From positions 186,001 to 250,000 of the forward strand of contig CM057063.1 in NCBI GenBank assembly GCA_029945375.1: 64,000 nt of DNA, in the 5' to 3' direction. A model generated the notes under the pieces. It had not been told where the DNA came from. It was given only the letters and a program-made list of their open reading frames with translations, and did no database searches. Every line of letters starts with the position of its first letter. Positions within the stretch are counted from its first letter, which is position 1. Shown here in pieces: positions 20,162 to 33,122 of the stretch. The position numbers were made by a program, and so were the translations under genes. This stretch comes from Agaricus subrufescens. Lineage: Eukaryota; Basidiomycota; Agaricomycetes; Agaricales; Agaricaceae.

Positions 20162-22833
20162 TCATACACAATTACATCGCAGCTCTCCCTGCCGTCTATA
20201 ATCAAAGTCAACTACTGCTTCTAGAATGTATTCAAAACTCTGGGGGCTTACCTCTATCGGTAAGAACATCATCATGAAGGCTGTTACTGTCAGTAACGTA
20301 GCAGTGACAAAGACGGAGCTGTATCGCAATTCATTCTCATTAGCACTCTTGCTATCATCAATAGGTCGAACGACTTACTTAGCAGCGCTTCCTTGTCCAT
20401 CCGCAGAAGTAGTAGCAATTTTAATGGCAGGAGCAAGAATACCAGTCATACGATTGAAGCTACTTGCCAAGGCATCACCTGTTCCTCGATGGGGCGCCGG
20501 GAATACCTAGGAATCATTTCCTTGTTACTAAATGATCGTCGCCTACTGCAATGTAGGGCTCACCTCGGGGGTGTAGGCGAATAACACTCCATACATCTGC
20601 AATGAACATTCAGATAAAATATTATAGGGGGTTGCTTCTCCTTAGTGAACGTACAGCATTTCTGCAAGTCGAAAGGTTAGTGACGAACGCGTACGCATAC
20701 AAGCAAGGACTTACTGTGTTAAACCACTCGCACAAGACCATCCAAGGACAGCAGCTTGATTTTTACTAGTCGTAAATAAGAATAAGAAAACCCCCGTCAA
20801 GAGTGTCGATATGGCCATAGTTAGCTTTCTGCCTCCTAGAACTGTGAGCCCGCTCCAGAAGCTCCAAGGTTTTGATTCTTCTCTACTACTCTTATCCTCT
20901 GTATCAGAACCATCTTCGTGATCGTTCGTAACCGGTTTTCTGCGTGTCCAATCGACGACGAGGCAGGCAATGATTGATCCAGGGATTCCCATTACGGAAA
21001 TTATAACGTAGTTCCTGTAACCGGTGGAAACGGATGTGTCGGTAGAGAAGCGTGAACTAAGATAGAGTGGGAGGAAGGAATTGAAAAGAGGATATGCCAG
21101 GCCGATTAAACCTATTGTGACGGCTCAATTTCATGTCAATTTATCTACAAGGCGACGGAAACCTTACCCCATGATAGGATAATGATCGTACTGTTAATTG
21201 CAAAACGCTTGCCCGAGAAGAGCGGGCGAACATGCGATCTATATAAGACAGTAATTAGAGACGTGGATGAAGATACTTCCCAAAGAGAATAGTACGTACA
21301 GAGAGAAGTGAGAGAAAGACGATCGGATAACCTGCCAATTCGTCCTTGGAGCCACATGTTTAGTAACCCCATCAATCTCACGTAATTGCTCAAGTGTGAG
21401 TGTAATCGTCCTCCCATTTCGCTTGGCGATATGTTGAAGAACCTGAAGTATATTGAATTCCGATGTAACTTTGAAGTCATTGGGTTTAACGACAGACCTC
21501 AATTGCCTCCTCGTCCCTATGTTTTGCGATGAGATATTTTGAGGATTCCTGCAGATCGAAAAGGACGAAACGGCCAATAAACATGAGAAATGTCAAACCT
21601 CCCCTGTTCGGCTTGTTGGTTTGTAGGACTATATCGTTAGACAATGTGCACGTACATCATATAACTGGAAAGAGCGATCAATATTTGCAATGGGGATATC
21701 TCGACAGGTGTACTCACAAGGTGTATCTCCAGCCCATATTATCGGCTTTGAAGCATTCGCCAACGGGAGCAGACGGTGAGCATGAGAATCTGCTAATGAA
21801 TCCCCAGGCAATAACAGACGCTACCAATTGACCAACAGACCACCACGCTGATAGCAATGTCAAAGTCCACTACAGAAGCAGAGAGTATATGTCAGCGCCT
21901 GTCAATAGCAAAGTTACTTTGAGAAAGTGCGTACTTGATAAGACTGTGGTATGTGCTCAAGGTATAATGCCCCTGATATATCAAATATGACGTCATGACA
22001 AGGAAAAGGGGGTGCTAAAAATTCCTCACCGTCCACGGGCAAACTGAAAAAAACTCGTCAATACAGAGTCTATCAGAAAACATTCAGATACTCACTTTCC
22101 ACCGATACCGAATCCCACACATGCAACGAGAGAGGCGAAAGCGACGAACGTCGGAGCACCCCCACCCGCTACGCCAAATACTGCGGCTATAAATAACGTG
22201 ATCTGCCAAGATTGGAGATTGCAATGGACAGATGATGGAAGAAACGTTATGTCAGAGACGGTATGTACTAATGGGCCTAAGTGTGTGATTTTACAAGGAC
22301 ACTCACATTAAAGGATAGCCGTCTGCCAATGAGATCAGCTAATGAACCCCATGTGGTGGCGCCCAGAATAAGGCCAACATAGAGAGACAGCGTGGCGAAT
22401 TCTACTCTGCTTGGCAAAAGTTCTTGCTGAATCTGCGGAAGTACCACAGCGACTCCTTGCAACCAAAGGTCTATATAGCTCGTCAGGGAGATGATACTGG
22501 AGGATGTTCGACAAGTAAGAACGCACTGTCAGCGAACCAGCCGAGTCCAGTGAGTACAAAGAGTTGTAGTTGATAACGTCCAAAACCAATCCTTGACGCT
22601 GTGGTCAGCCAAGAAGCGAGAGGAAACCAATCATTTGACGCACTCTTTTTGCAAACATTCGTTAACTGGCCAACGTCGTCAGTAATAGGAGATTCGAACT
22701 CGAAGAACGACGTACTCAGATCGCATTTCCTTGCGTAGACATTATCGATGCCTTCATCATGAAGGAAGACGGGTTGCTCGTGCGAATGAGTGGTTTCGAT
22801 GGGCGTCTCTTTTTCCAACTTCAGGTCATTCAT
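20162..22833 (-). CDS. Major facilitator superfamily transporter, SVOP/sugar-transporter type (573 aa)
   Basis: Sixteen exons join in one frame of 573 codons: 22833-22716, 22665-22644, 22591-22527, 22470-22307, 22202-22096, 22043-22030, 21972-21935, 21869-21718, 21603-21498, 21442-21300, 21238-21168, 21111-20715, 20661-20655, 20596-20564, 20506-20379, 20318-20162. The model is supported by GFGRYQLQLFVLTGLGWFAD, NLWLQGVAVVLPQIQ and the MFS loop motif GSLADLIGRR between helices 2 and 3. Near the C-terminus come AYTPEVFPAPHRGTG and SSFNRMTGILAP. These match fungal 12-helix carriers of the SV2/SVOP-like branch, plasma-membrane proton-coupled carriers whose substrates are mostly unknown. Several exons are very short (7, 14, 22 nt). 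The cytosolic loop between helices 6 and 7 is long and partly acidic or Ser-rich. Confidence 0.8.
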
Positions 22834-25800
22834 AGCCAGATGAGAAGTTTGGTAGAGGTCATTGGAATTTCGCCCACCTTATATACCCACTCGTTTGGTT
22901 TCCGCTCCACACCATCATGAGAATGGTCGTAGGCGATGGTTTCGGGGATTAGTTCATAGAATTTGCCGGTAATAAACAAGACAAAATAGACTACTCAAGA
23001 GGGCGTAGTGAATCTCACTCTCTCAAAGTCTCTATCTACTAACTAGAACTTCTAAATTGCAGCTACTAGGGAGATGGAGTGAGCCCAAAATCCCCAGACT
23101 TTTTGAAATTATGGAATGTATGAAATCGTCGCCCAGTTTCAGACTTTTTCAGAATGCAGTGCACCCTTCAGGGGAAAACTTTTAGTCCGATCGTACAAAT
23201 TCCACCGCATGTTGCCACATGTCACAAGTTTGCCGGATGAGATATGATTGGTGATGGCCCAAGAGAGAAATTGCCAGCCATTACATAGGAGTTTTAGGTA
23301 TTACTGTATCATTATGACCTTATGTTCACTGTCAATTACATAAGCGTGACAGGTGTCAACGGAATGTTAGTTCACAGGTCACAATCCTTGTTAACAGTAA
23401 GTTCACATCACTAGTTCACTGCCGGCACAGCCACCATGAGGTGGAGTAGGAGGGATGCCATAGGAGAGTAAGCCAAGCTCAGGTGTCACTTGGATGAGGG
23501 ATGAGCACTAGACGTACCTTGTTTTCATATGCATAATAAATTTTGTGGTCTTAGAAATTCCCTTTTTGAGATATGTTTTTCCCTTTTGAGATATGTTTTG
23601 ATGGATGGCGGGCAAGTTCACACCCCCCGTTTTTGTGTTAACATGAGCTTATTTTAGTTCAAAAATCGGCCGTTTAACGCTTAACGTGAACATAAGGTCG
23701 TAATGATACAGTACGATATATTGCTTTCAGGTTGTACTATTTCTCGGTAGGCGTTTCGACGTAAACGTCCCGGTCAATCGAGGTTATAGCTTAGATTAAC
23801 TCGCACAATATTATTATCAAGGAATATTCTAGTGTTCTTCAGTACAAAGTTAAGATTAGCATGAGAAAGGATCAAGTCCTGTCCCGCTAACTTATATTAA
23901 TCTCTGCTGCCAGTGGCGTTAGACGCCAGCGCCTGATCTGGACATATGACCTAAATTCAACAACACCTACAGCTATTTCTCCTCGGCGCTGACACAGTTC
24001 GGAAAGGGGGGGTAGTAGCTTGAGCATAGAGGCGATAACATGTCAATGAGACTGGAGGCCCACCTTTGCGTTTGGTAATCAAGAATTACTGACTCCAGGT
24101 TGAAACTCCAGAAACAGACGCATGCAATCTGCCACCGGAGTGTATACTCCTTCCAAATGGAATGTCAAAAATTTGTCAATTACCCTTGAAAATATTTCGA
24201 CCATCTGCATCCGCAAGTGCGTCTCAACGTGGAACAATAATGGACCGGAAACAATGCCTAAGCCGAGTCGGCATAGATCGCAAAATCCGAATATTTTTAT
24301 CGGCAAACAGGCCAAAGCCAGCCCGTCGTTAAATTTTTATCGGGCATTCGACTCGATCTCCCTTGCCAGGCCAAGCTTTCCGACCCGAAGTTCCTTGTGG
24401 CGTCGACGGATGACCTCGGCCGGGGGCACAGACCGACTTCATATCCCGAAAAACTGCTGCTTCTAACCCCAAAGCCAAACGTTATCCATCGTCCATGACC
24501 ATCGGTCTGCCTATGGACACAGGGCAGTTCTCAGAACGTTTGGTACTTCCGCGAATTAACTCCGTTCTTCCAATGAATTCTCACATACAATGTATGGCAT
24601 GACGAAATGCCGCGTCATAAAGGGACCATGTTAATATTTTATTTTCGTTCACCGTGCCGAGAACTCCGAGAGCCGACTTTGTATTAAGGAAACAAGCTCT
24701 TCTCTATGGAATGCGGTTCGGTGACGACACTGGACAGGAGGCAGGCATCCCTGAAACAGGTATGTATGTCATCGACAGCCGTGGAATCGTCCCGTGACGA
24801 ACCATTTTAGGTGAAATCCGGCCGGCCTCTCCTTACACGGAGAGATAATCTGATTGTCGGATTGTCGGTGGATGAGGTATGCTAGGAAGAATGCACATTC
24901 GAATGAAGAATTAGTTTTGAGCTTTCTTCGATACTTTTCATTTGATTTCACGTGCAATACTGTGAGTTTCCCTTGAATTGAGTAATGGGTTCAAATTTTC
25001 ATACGTCTCAATGCGCAGGATCATTTGGTAGATTATTTGGTATTACCTTTCATCATTCCAAATTTGTTAATGCATTAGTCAGCACTGCAGTTGGGCTAAC
25101 ATATGCAACAGTACTAAGTGACAGTCATCCTTATTATGAAATGGCTGCAGCCTGTGGGCCGAAGCGAGCAACTACCAAGTCCAGAACGTCCGCTTCGTTC
25201 GAGACTGGCCCAGGACTGGCCTATGGGGCATTGCTGTGACGTTACAAGGCATCATACCCCTGCCAGACCGACATCCCCAAAAAAAGAAGTTTCCACGGAC
25301 CTACCAGATGTACTATATAAGAGGATTTAATTGCTCGGTTGCAACCTGGGTGACAGCCACAGAAACCGAGTTGTCAACTTCGTACCTGTTCTGTCTGCAG
25401 AGCACACCATTAGAATGAAGAAAACGAAAGGACAAACAAATCCAGGTAGTTAGTGAGCCAAGCCTGTAACCCAGGCACCAAATCCCAAAAACATCGAAAA
25501 TCTTGTATGCCAAGCCAAAGCTCAATCAGAAATCAGAAAAATAAAGTATGTGAATGGGTCAAACTGTCAGCAACGGAAGTTTCTTTATTTACGGGATTGT
25601 AGAATTCCAGAAAGCGTGTGTCCCTGATCCAATAAAAGAAAAAAAAAGACGGAATTCAATGCAGTACCAACCCACTCCACCCACTTTCTACCCCGCGATG
25701 AGAACGCCAGTCATGCGACCATTCCCATCCATGTCTTTAATTTAAGAGGCATCTCTGTCTGCCACTACAAAGTTTGTAATCCGTAATTGCTCTGAGCAAA

Positions 25801-26004
25801 CACGTTTTTGTGGAGACGACTCCACTTCATGACACATCGAGGAAAAATATCTTTATCAATCTTATTCAACCATTCAACCAACATCATCCACATAGATTCT
25901 TCAAAGTTACTAACAAACCAAATAACTTTATATCAATTAATTTACCCCAACAGCACAAAATACTATACACTCTCGCCACAAGATACGAATCGATAAACAA
26001 ACCA
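22834..26004. other. 3.2-kb intergenic region holding a TIR element
   Basis: Besides the TIR element at 23304-23711 I see no gene. ORFs at 24079-24466 and 24985-25239 are under 115 codons, with no domain and no usable splice sites. 22834-23000 is probably the MFS promoter and 25750-26004 the 3' flank of the BRCT gene. Confidence 0.45.
23304..23711. mobile_element. MITE-like element with 26-bp terminal inverted repeats and TA flanks
   Basis: The left end CTGTATCATTATGACCTTATG (start; 23304-23329 in all) is the reverse complement of the right end 23686-23711 with one mismatch (T/C). Both ends are flanked by TA (23302-23303 and 23712-23713), as expected for Tc1/mariner-type insertion. The 408-bp element has no coding capacity. 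Inside are several GTTCAC-type repeats near the left end and a tandem ~21-bp repeat (23560-23580, 23581-23600, CCCTTTTGAGATATG core). It was probably mobilised in trans by a transposase elsewhere. Confidence 0.8.
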
Positions 26005-29000
26005 TTAAGCCCTCAGATTTTTTCTCGTCCTCCTATTCCTCTTCAAAGGTTCTTCTGGCGCCTGGCCGTCTTTCGCCTCTGAATTTCCCTCGCCATCGCC
26101 ACCCTTCATTAACTTCATCAACTTCCTTCTCTCTTCGGCGACACTCGGATCCTCATACATGACCCTCATACTCTCATCACCCTCACCTTCCCCACTCCCC
26201 ACAGCCATACTCCTCGTCGTCCGCCTGGCACTTACCCTCCTCCCAGTACTCCCTCTCAAACTCGATGGCCCACTAACAACAGGAAGTAAATCACTCTCGT
26301 CAACTTCCAACGATTCAAAAGGGCTAATCGACGACGTAGCGAAAGGTATTAGTCCCATTGGATTCACATCTTCAGATATATCAGACGTTTGTTGTTGTCT
26401 ATCAATCTGCTTCAAAGCCTAATAAAAGAGAGTTCAAAGTCAATCGAAAAGTATCTGCGCGAATTTGGTCTCCAAAACCAACCTTATGTCTCTTTACTCT
26501 CGATCGCTTCGCATTCCGACCTTCCTTCAAAACGTCCTCTTCCTCAGAAGTATGACGTTTCAAAGCCCTCGTAATACTCTCTTGCAAAGCCTTAGTAGCT
26601 TCATGATCTATTTTCACAGGTGAGATAGATTTTCTGCTCCCCTGCCTGGAAAGTTTCATTGGCGAAGGCGTTCGCGAAGATGGGATCTTTGCCGTCAACC
26701 GCTCTTGTTCGATTTCCTGCCACGTGTGTTTAGGTACTCCATCGTTATTAGCATCGGACGAGGTAGAGGAACCGGCAGTATGTGTTTCTAGTAAGGTGTC
26801 CCGAGGAGAGAACGATCCAGATTGAGGTGGAACGGATGCAGCTGAAGGTATCCTCAATAATGGTGGTGGTAGTGGTGGTTGCCCTTGGAATCCATTCTTG
26901 AGTCGACCCGATGGGAGAGGCGACAGTGATGACGACGACGACGTATTGTTTGAAGCGGAAGATTTCGCAGTTTGCTGAGAAACACCGGGGATATGATGTG
27001 GATCAGCAGATGATCCAGAGCTGTCAGCTAACAATGCCCGTAAGTTCTCTGTTCCAGGAAAACTTAGCCGGAGACCATAACGCACTATTGGTGATATCGT
27101 TCATCGTATGTCCACTGTCAATCACCGGGAAAAGTTCCTCCGGTAAAGCCTTTGCCTTGCCTTTCCCCTTCCCATCTACATCCATAGGCACACCAAAGTC
27201 CAGCTTCGATATGAAGCCATCCCTGGGTATGCTCCCGGGTACAAGATGACCATCAACGGGAGGAACTGCACCGGTCGAGACAATAGCACTCAGCCAACTC
27301 AACTTGACCACCGGTGTCCCCCATTCGCATGCTTTAACGAATTTTGGTCCGGCACCCGAAGGACAGAGCAAGTGGGTCGTACGTTTCGAAAAGTTGGGCA
27401 CGAGACTCACGCCCAATGCCCGGAGAAGTCGTCGCAGTCCGCAAGATTCCGACTGGTCAAAACCAGAAAGGCTGAGAATAATTTTCTCGGCACCTAAGAT
27501 CGAATGTGAAATTGATTTATTGTCGAGAATGGACGAATAGCCATACCGGGAATGGGAACCTCGATTGCAAGCGGAGTGAAAGATATATCTTTGTCAGGTG
27601 GGAGCAGTCGATCTTCAAAGATACATCGTTCCAGCCAACACTCCGTGCGATATTTCAATCTCACTACCGGGTCCGTCTCCTCACGATACAACTTGCTTCC
27701 ACTGGGAGATCGTTATTACCAAGGCCGGGTAAGCAAAAATCGGACATACCTGACCAAACGAACAATAATAAAATCTACTTCCTCATCGAGACCGGTGACC
27801 ATTAGCCCCCCATAAGATTCGACAGCGTGTTTCACATTTTGAGATTTCGCTTCGCCTAGTGCACTAAACTTGTAACCAGCAAACATTGAGATTTTGGATG
27901 GCCCTGCAACAGGTTCCCCGACAGATGCAGAGCTTTCTGCATTCTGAATTACGGGTAAAGGAGTCCCTGACTGAACGAAAATATTTGTACTTGTCGTTGT
28001 CCTCCGGAATGGCTGTGCTCTGCCCACAACACCCTCGCTTTCGTCGAGTTTGGCGGGCGTGAACGAGTTGGTGCGCTTGAATGCAGATATAACACTTCTC
28101 CCGAGTCCTACGCCCGGAGAGTCTGCCCTTGTGTGGAATACTGCTGGTGCAGAAGTTGTCCGCACTAATTCCGTTCCAGAAACTTGATAACCGCGTCTGT
28201 TCAGAAGGCTGCCCCATATCTGAAGCGTTACTGCCGGAAGAACTTTGACTGAGGCCACCTCTTCGTCATCATCGTGCGGAGAGGTCTGTTGTTGAGGTTG
28301 TGATGATGGTGCCTCGTCTACGTCAGGTGGGGAGTCCGACGGCGGAGGGGAAGTTGGTGCTGCTGCCGGGAGCTTTCAATAAACGAACTTAAGTACAGAA
28401 CTCTGACTATACCTTCTGGTAAAGCTCTCCGTTCTGGCCGAGGTCGGCCTACTTCGTATCGACCCTCGTCAAAGCGACCTAACAATGAGATTCAGACAGT
28501 TTGAGTATACTCCTTGTGCTTGACGCACCACCAAACTCAACACAGTCCCAGAACCAGTCCTCCCAAATGAGGTGGATAGCTGCTTCTTTCCTCTCATTGA
28601 ACTTGGTAGCGTAGCGCATCTTGTCCGTTTCCTCGTCACCCGAACACAGAAGATGTGTCACCTTGACGGGACGCTCCAGGTTCTTCATATATACACCGCC
28701 ATGCTTTGTTACGAGTTTGTTGATTTTCATGCGCCGCTCCATGTCTGTAATGCCAGATAAACATAGGACGATGCCCGAAAAGATGGGCAGGCGATGAGCG
28801 ACTGTACTCTGATGTCGAGTGAGAAGAGCGACAAGAAAGTAGAATATCAACCACACCTCTTCGAAATCGACATCATCCCCGCGCAACCATACGTCGTAGC
28901 TGTCATTTATCCACGAAGGCTTCATGATGGGTATCTTACGCTCCAGTGCACACTATCGGAATCTAAGTCAACAATTCGGCATTATACGTCCGTCCTACTT

Positions 29001-29442
29001 GCCATATACTTTGCGCCACCATGATCCTCTGCTATCAAGTGCGTTACTCTGTCCGTGAATGCACTGACATGGGTTGCTCCCAGCTCGGCGGCCTTCCTGA
29101 ACAATGAGGGCTGAAGCGCATCAATTTGACGACGAGGTCCAGAAGTGACCGATCCGCACCTTGTCCTTGATGCCGGTGGCACAGAGAATCAGGTTCTTGA
29201 ATGGTCTGGGGCAGAAATCAAAGATAGCAGTGTCGTCGCTGCCGAACTGACTGTCTGCAGCGAGCAATAGTTCAGATCTGTCGCGAGTCAAGGCGGGCGC
29301 TGGCCGAAGCTTGACATTGGGGACCTAGACAGAGACTGTAAGCCTGGACAGCAGGAAAGTGAACGCACGGACCTTGCTCGACTTGTTTGTTCTCCGCCGC
29401 ATCCTGCTCTCGAGTTTCCAACAGACGCGACATGTTTCCCAT
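26005..29442 (-). CDS. BRCT-repeat scaffold, TopBP1/Dpb11/Rad4 (Cut5)-like (about 976 aa)
   Basis: Eleven exons join in one frame: 29442-29383, 29324-29160, 29110-29003, 28952-28857, 28808-28529, 28478-28413, 28362-27750, 27701-27547, 27493-27086, 27048-26483, 26418-26005. Four BRCT repeats are visible: BRCT1 from FKNLILCATGIKD through ALERKIPIMKPSWI; BRCT2 from LPIFSGIVLCLSG to WEDWFWDCV; BRCT3 from MFAGYKFSALGEA to ECWLERC; BRCT4 from SLSGFDQSES to KLSWLSAIV. The C-terminal third is Ser-rich with many SP/TP and SQ sites and ends in a basic stretch. This is the plan of S. pombe Rad4 and yeast Dpb11, phospho-binding scaffolds for replication initiation and the ATR/Mec1 checkpoint. The exon 1-2 junction is least certain, since the better donor 8 bp downstream breaks the frame. 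The intron after exon 3 uses GC-AG. Confidence 0.85.
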
Positions 29443-30318
29443 CTCAGATCTACCTTAGGGCAGGCCAAGACGCGCCGCTATCCGAATATGGTAATTTCCT
29501 AATGACCTCCCTTATACTGTTCATAATTAGTGCCTATGCGCGATGCAATTCTACTCTCCTTACCATTGCTAACTGACTGGAACAACCAGGAGATCGTTGG
29601 AATTCGAATAGTAATGAATTCAAGGACGAGCAAGGGCCAAGAACATCCTTCAAATGGGCATAGAAACCAAACTGACGCGTCTACTCTGAACAAACTCCTG
29701 AATAAGCATGATCAGGACTCAACCCTCAATAGACTTCAGTCAGACTATCAAGGAAGCGCACAGTGAATGTATTGTGATATATGTACTCGACAAAAAGTCA
29801 GAAACAGCATAATAGACATTGCAAGATGAAGGAGGATAGGTGTCGCGGGCGTCGTGGGTTCATTAAAGGTCGTCAAGACAGCATACTACATAGCAAGAGA
29901 AATATAATGTCAGAAGAACAATATTGCATAGAAGCAAAGAGAATTAAGGGGGAAAAAAATGCGCAAATGATAAATGGTCCAAAAAGATCGCTATAAATGC
30001 GAATGCAATGAGTCAATTGGCAGTGAAGCCAATGGCAGTAAGGACTCAAGGGGAGTCGGGAAGAGTACCACCTAAGGGACGTCAGAGTCGAGGAAGAAGA
30101 AATCTCCCTTCAAGTTCAAAAATGCAAGGAAAATAAATACTCCCAGTGTTTAGCCCCGAAGTCTAATTGTCTGGAGCTAGATGCACCGCACCAAACCAAG
30201 ATTAATGAGGGAGGCCGGTCTACCCCCCTTTACACATTGTATCACGAGAGGGGTAGAGGGATAAATAATCAAACGCGTGCCAGCGAAGCAACAACCCTTA
30301 ATTCTTCTTACACTTCTC
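29443..30318. other. Intergenic stretch, no gene seen
   Basis: About 880 bp, upstream of the BRCT gene on the left and 3' flank of the membrane-protein gene on the right. It is A-rich from about 29770 to 30000. No supported coding signal. Confidence 0.5.
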
Positions 30319-33122
30319 TCAACTCGAGGGACTCCAAGACTCGTCCAAGCCGCCCGCCCAAGGCATGCCTAACGGGCTCATTGGTGGACTCGACATACTG
30401 CTTCCACTCCCGTCTCCCACTCTCTCAGGTGCCAAATGGGCCACCGTCGGACTTTGCAATCCTGCATCTTCACTAATAACTCCTAGTTCAGGACCGTAAC
30501 CATGACCGGCACTAGCATTCCCGCTCGAACTTCCGTCTCTTGACGGATGCGTTCCATCACTTCCGCTCCCGCTCCCACTTGTATTCCTTGCATGATGATT
30601 ATTAAAAGCCGAAAGAGCAGGTGAGATTGGACCCCCATGCCCTAAACCAAGTTTACGATCATCAGAAGTTATACTCCCAGACCTGGCCAAAGATAGAAGA
30701 TTACTGCTCCCGTCACTCGCAGAGCGTGCAGATGGACGCGACGAGTTAGAGCCATATGATAAATCTTTTCTGGACACCGGCGCGGATCCCGTTGATCGAG
30801 GAGGCGATGAAGTCCAATGAGAACGCATGGAATAAAGCGAGGCTTGCTCGGACGTCAAGTCTTGTTGATGGACGTATTGTGGCTGTAAAACAAGTTAACG
30901 TCAGTGCCCAGCACCTGGTCGTTTGAAAATGATACACTTACAAGTCCGAAAGTTGTCCTTCTGCCATGTTGTTCGCCGGCGCCGCCACTACCACTACCTG
31001 AAGCCATAGACCTCCAATTTTCACCCGCCGCAGGTGGTTCATCTTCCAGAACATCAATCGTAATCCCAATTCCAACACCGTTGTCTTGATCACCAGCAAA
31101 CGATCCGGGAGACGGTATAGTACCACTGGACAAGTCCGCCCACGACTTCGGTGTTGGTATGACTGCCAGCCGAGGTTGGAAGACACTTGACTTTGTATTG
31201 TTTACTATCGTCGCATCCGAAGAACAAGAACCGAAAGACGAAAGCGCTGAAGGGGCCGGCATATCAAGGATATCAATACCCGAGGATAAAGTCTGACCAA
31301 AGGAAGGCCCGGCTTGTGAACCTGTTTGTGCAGGAGCTGTGCGTTGTTGGGTAGGTGTAGCTGATGGTGAACTTCGACCAAGCTGGGAAGGTACGGACGG
31401 TCTATGCTGGAAACCAGTCGGTCCAATAGAAGGTGGCGGTGTATGACCAGTTGCAACATCCGAGGGCGTAGGAGCTCTTGGTAAAGGCGACGGACTTGGT
31501 GTACCAGATAAGGACGAAAGGGCATCATGGTAAACTGTTCCACCTGAATTCTGACTTTTCCCACTGACGCTAGAAATAGGTCTCGAACCGTCTGGACCAA
31601 GGCCAACAGAAGGGCCTGCCCTTGTTCTGGCGACCTCAGTCATCGGAGGAATTGCGGGGAGGGCTCGCAAACGTCCTTGTTCAATATCCGATTCCGATAG
31701 GGGCGAAGCTTCCAGGAGAGGTCGTTGTTGATATTGTGATGAACGCGGACTTTGACTCCGTCGCCAAGTCAGTCTACTAGCTATGGCACCCAAGAATGAT
31801 GTTGAGGCTCTACTCGCGTCTGCCTCTTCCGTGACCGGCGATGATGTAGAAGGTGATCTGGGACCGAGTTCCTCGATACGAACTCTTCTCGCTGTCAATA
31901 GAGTTACATTCTCGTCCGCGTCCGGAGGAACGCTGGATGAGCGATGGGATTGTTCAGACAATCGCTGCCCAAATGGGGGATGAGGCAGAGCGACATCTGA
32001 AGATCTCGTAGCGGGATCAACGAGTCGAGGAGGGGGTACGAGTGAATACGCATAGGCACCAGAATATTCACCGTCTCCATTCCCAGGTGGCAAAACAGAT
32101 TCATCGTTAATCTGCTCCATTTGTTCTGGGGTCAAAATCGCGCCACCTGACATCCCATATTCATGTTCTTCACGAATAGGCCCGATTCTGTTCTCGATCC
32201 TCGACGGATCGCCTTCAGGAAGAAGTGTACCGTAAAACTCTGTTTTGGAGGATCCAACACTGGGTTTAGAGCTTTGACTGGGGTTAGATGAGGTCCCACG
32301 AGATGAGCCGGATGAGCCGAGATTTGAAGTACCAGGAGGTGCAGGTACGCGAGGACCTTTTGGAGGGACAGGGGGCTTTACACCCACTTCCGCATACGCA
32401 GCGCGACTGGGGTCAGCTTTCCCTTTCCCTTTCCCTTTCCCTCGAGCGTTCCGTGCATAACCGCTTGGACGAAGGAACGAATCACCTTCTTCGCCACTAT
32501 GTCTAGGCGAGCCTTCACCAGGTTCACGGGCAGCGCCTTCACGTGGAACAACAGCATAATCGGTACCAAGGTTACGATCGTTTGTGCCTGACCGACGCCG
32601 TTTGCCTTTGAAGAACAGATACGCGGCAAAGATAAGGACGAGAAGGAAGATGAATCCAAGAACGCTAGCAACGATAACTCCAATAAGCTGGCCTCTGGTG
32701 AGTATGCCACCACCGGGGGTGGGACTCGGAGTGATTGTTGGTATCACTGCGGTTGATGACGATGAGGTTGATGTTACAGGGGGTGTAGTAGGTGATGAGG
32801 TTGTAGAAATTGTCGTAGAAGATGTTGTAATAGGTGTCGCGGAGGATGTTGTAGAGGGTATCGCAGATGTAGTAGAAGTCGTAGATGTTGAAGGAGGAGG
32901 CGTCAAACCACCATAAGTCCAATCCGGGCCCAAAGGAATCTACACCATGTTAAGTAACCACAATATCGCCAATAAGATCTTGAAGCGGCTTACGCTTGGA
33001 CCGTAATAAGTTAGAGGCAGGAACAGGATTGTCGTGGAGGTTGTAGGGACTCCGTTCACATCCGGAACGACGGTGGGAACAGGCGTAAGCCAAGGGGGGA
33101 ACTGTTGCGTCGGTGCAGCCAT
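30319..33122 (-). CDS. Mucin-like single-pass membrane protein with a long Ser-rich cytosolic tail (896 aa)
   Basis: Three exons (33122-32994, 32939-30942, 30882-30319) join in phase 0 to 896 codons. Residues 1-127 are outside-type sequence: a hydrophobic/Pro N-terminus without an obvious signal peptide, then about 70 residues almost wholly Ser/Thr/Pro, probably O-glycosylated. One transmembrane helix follows at about 128-153 (LIGVIVASVLGFIFLLVLIF), then a stop-transfer signal KGKRRR. The remaining ~740 residues are disordered, rich in Ser, Pro and Gly, with a GKGKGKGK run coded by CTTTCC repeats and many candidate phosphosites. The layout resembles fungal wall-stress-sensor-like or SHO1-adaptor-type membrane proteins, common and mostly uncharacterised in Agaricomycetes. 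No enzymatic domain is seen, and a sensor role is inference. Confidence 0.7.

Noticed and set aside
22685..22700. B-box-like GAGTTCGAATCTC
   Set aside because: It lies within intron 1 of the MFS gene, and I could not find an A-box or acceptor stem.
24079..24466. Overlapping ORFs (78 codons minus, 114 codons plus)
   Set aside because: No domain, no splice structure, no clear coding composition.
32584..32916. 110-codon plus-strand ORF rich in Val, Asp and Glu
   Set aside because: It is the antisense of the Ser/Thr repeat coding region of the membrane protein.
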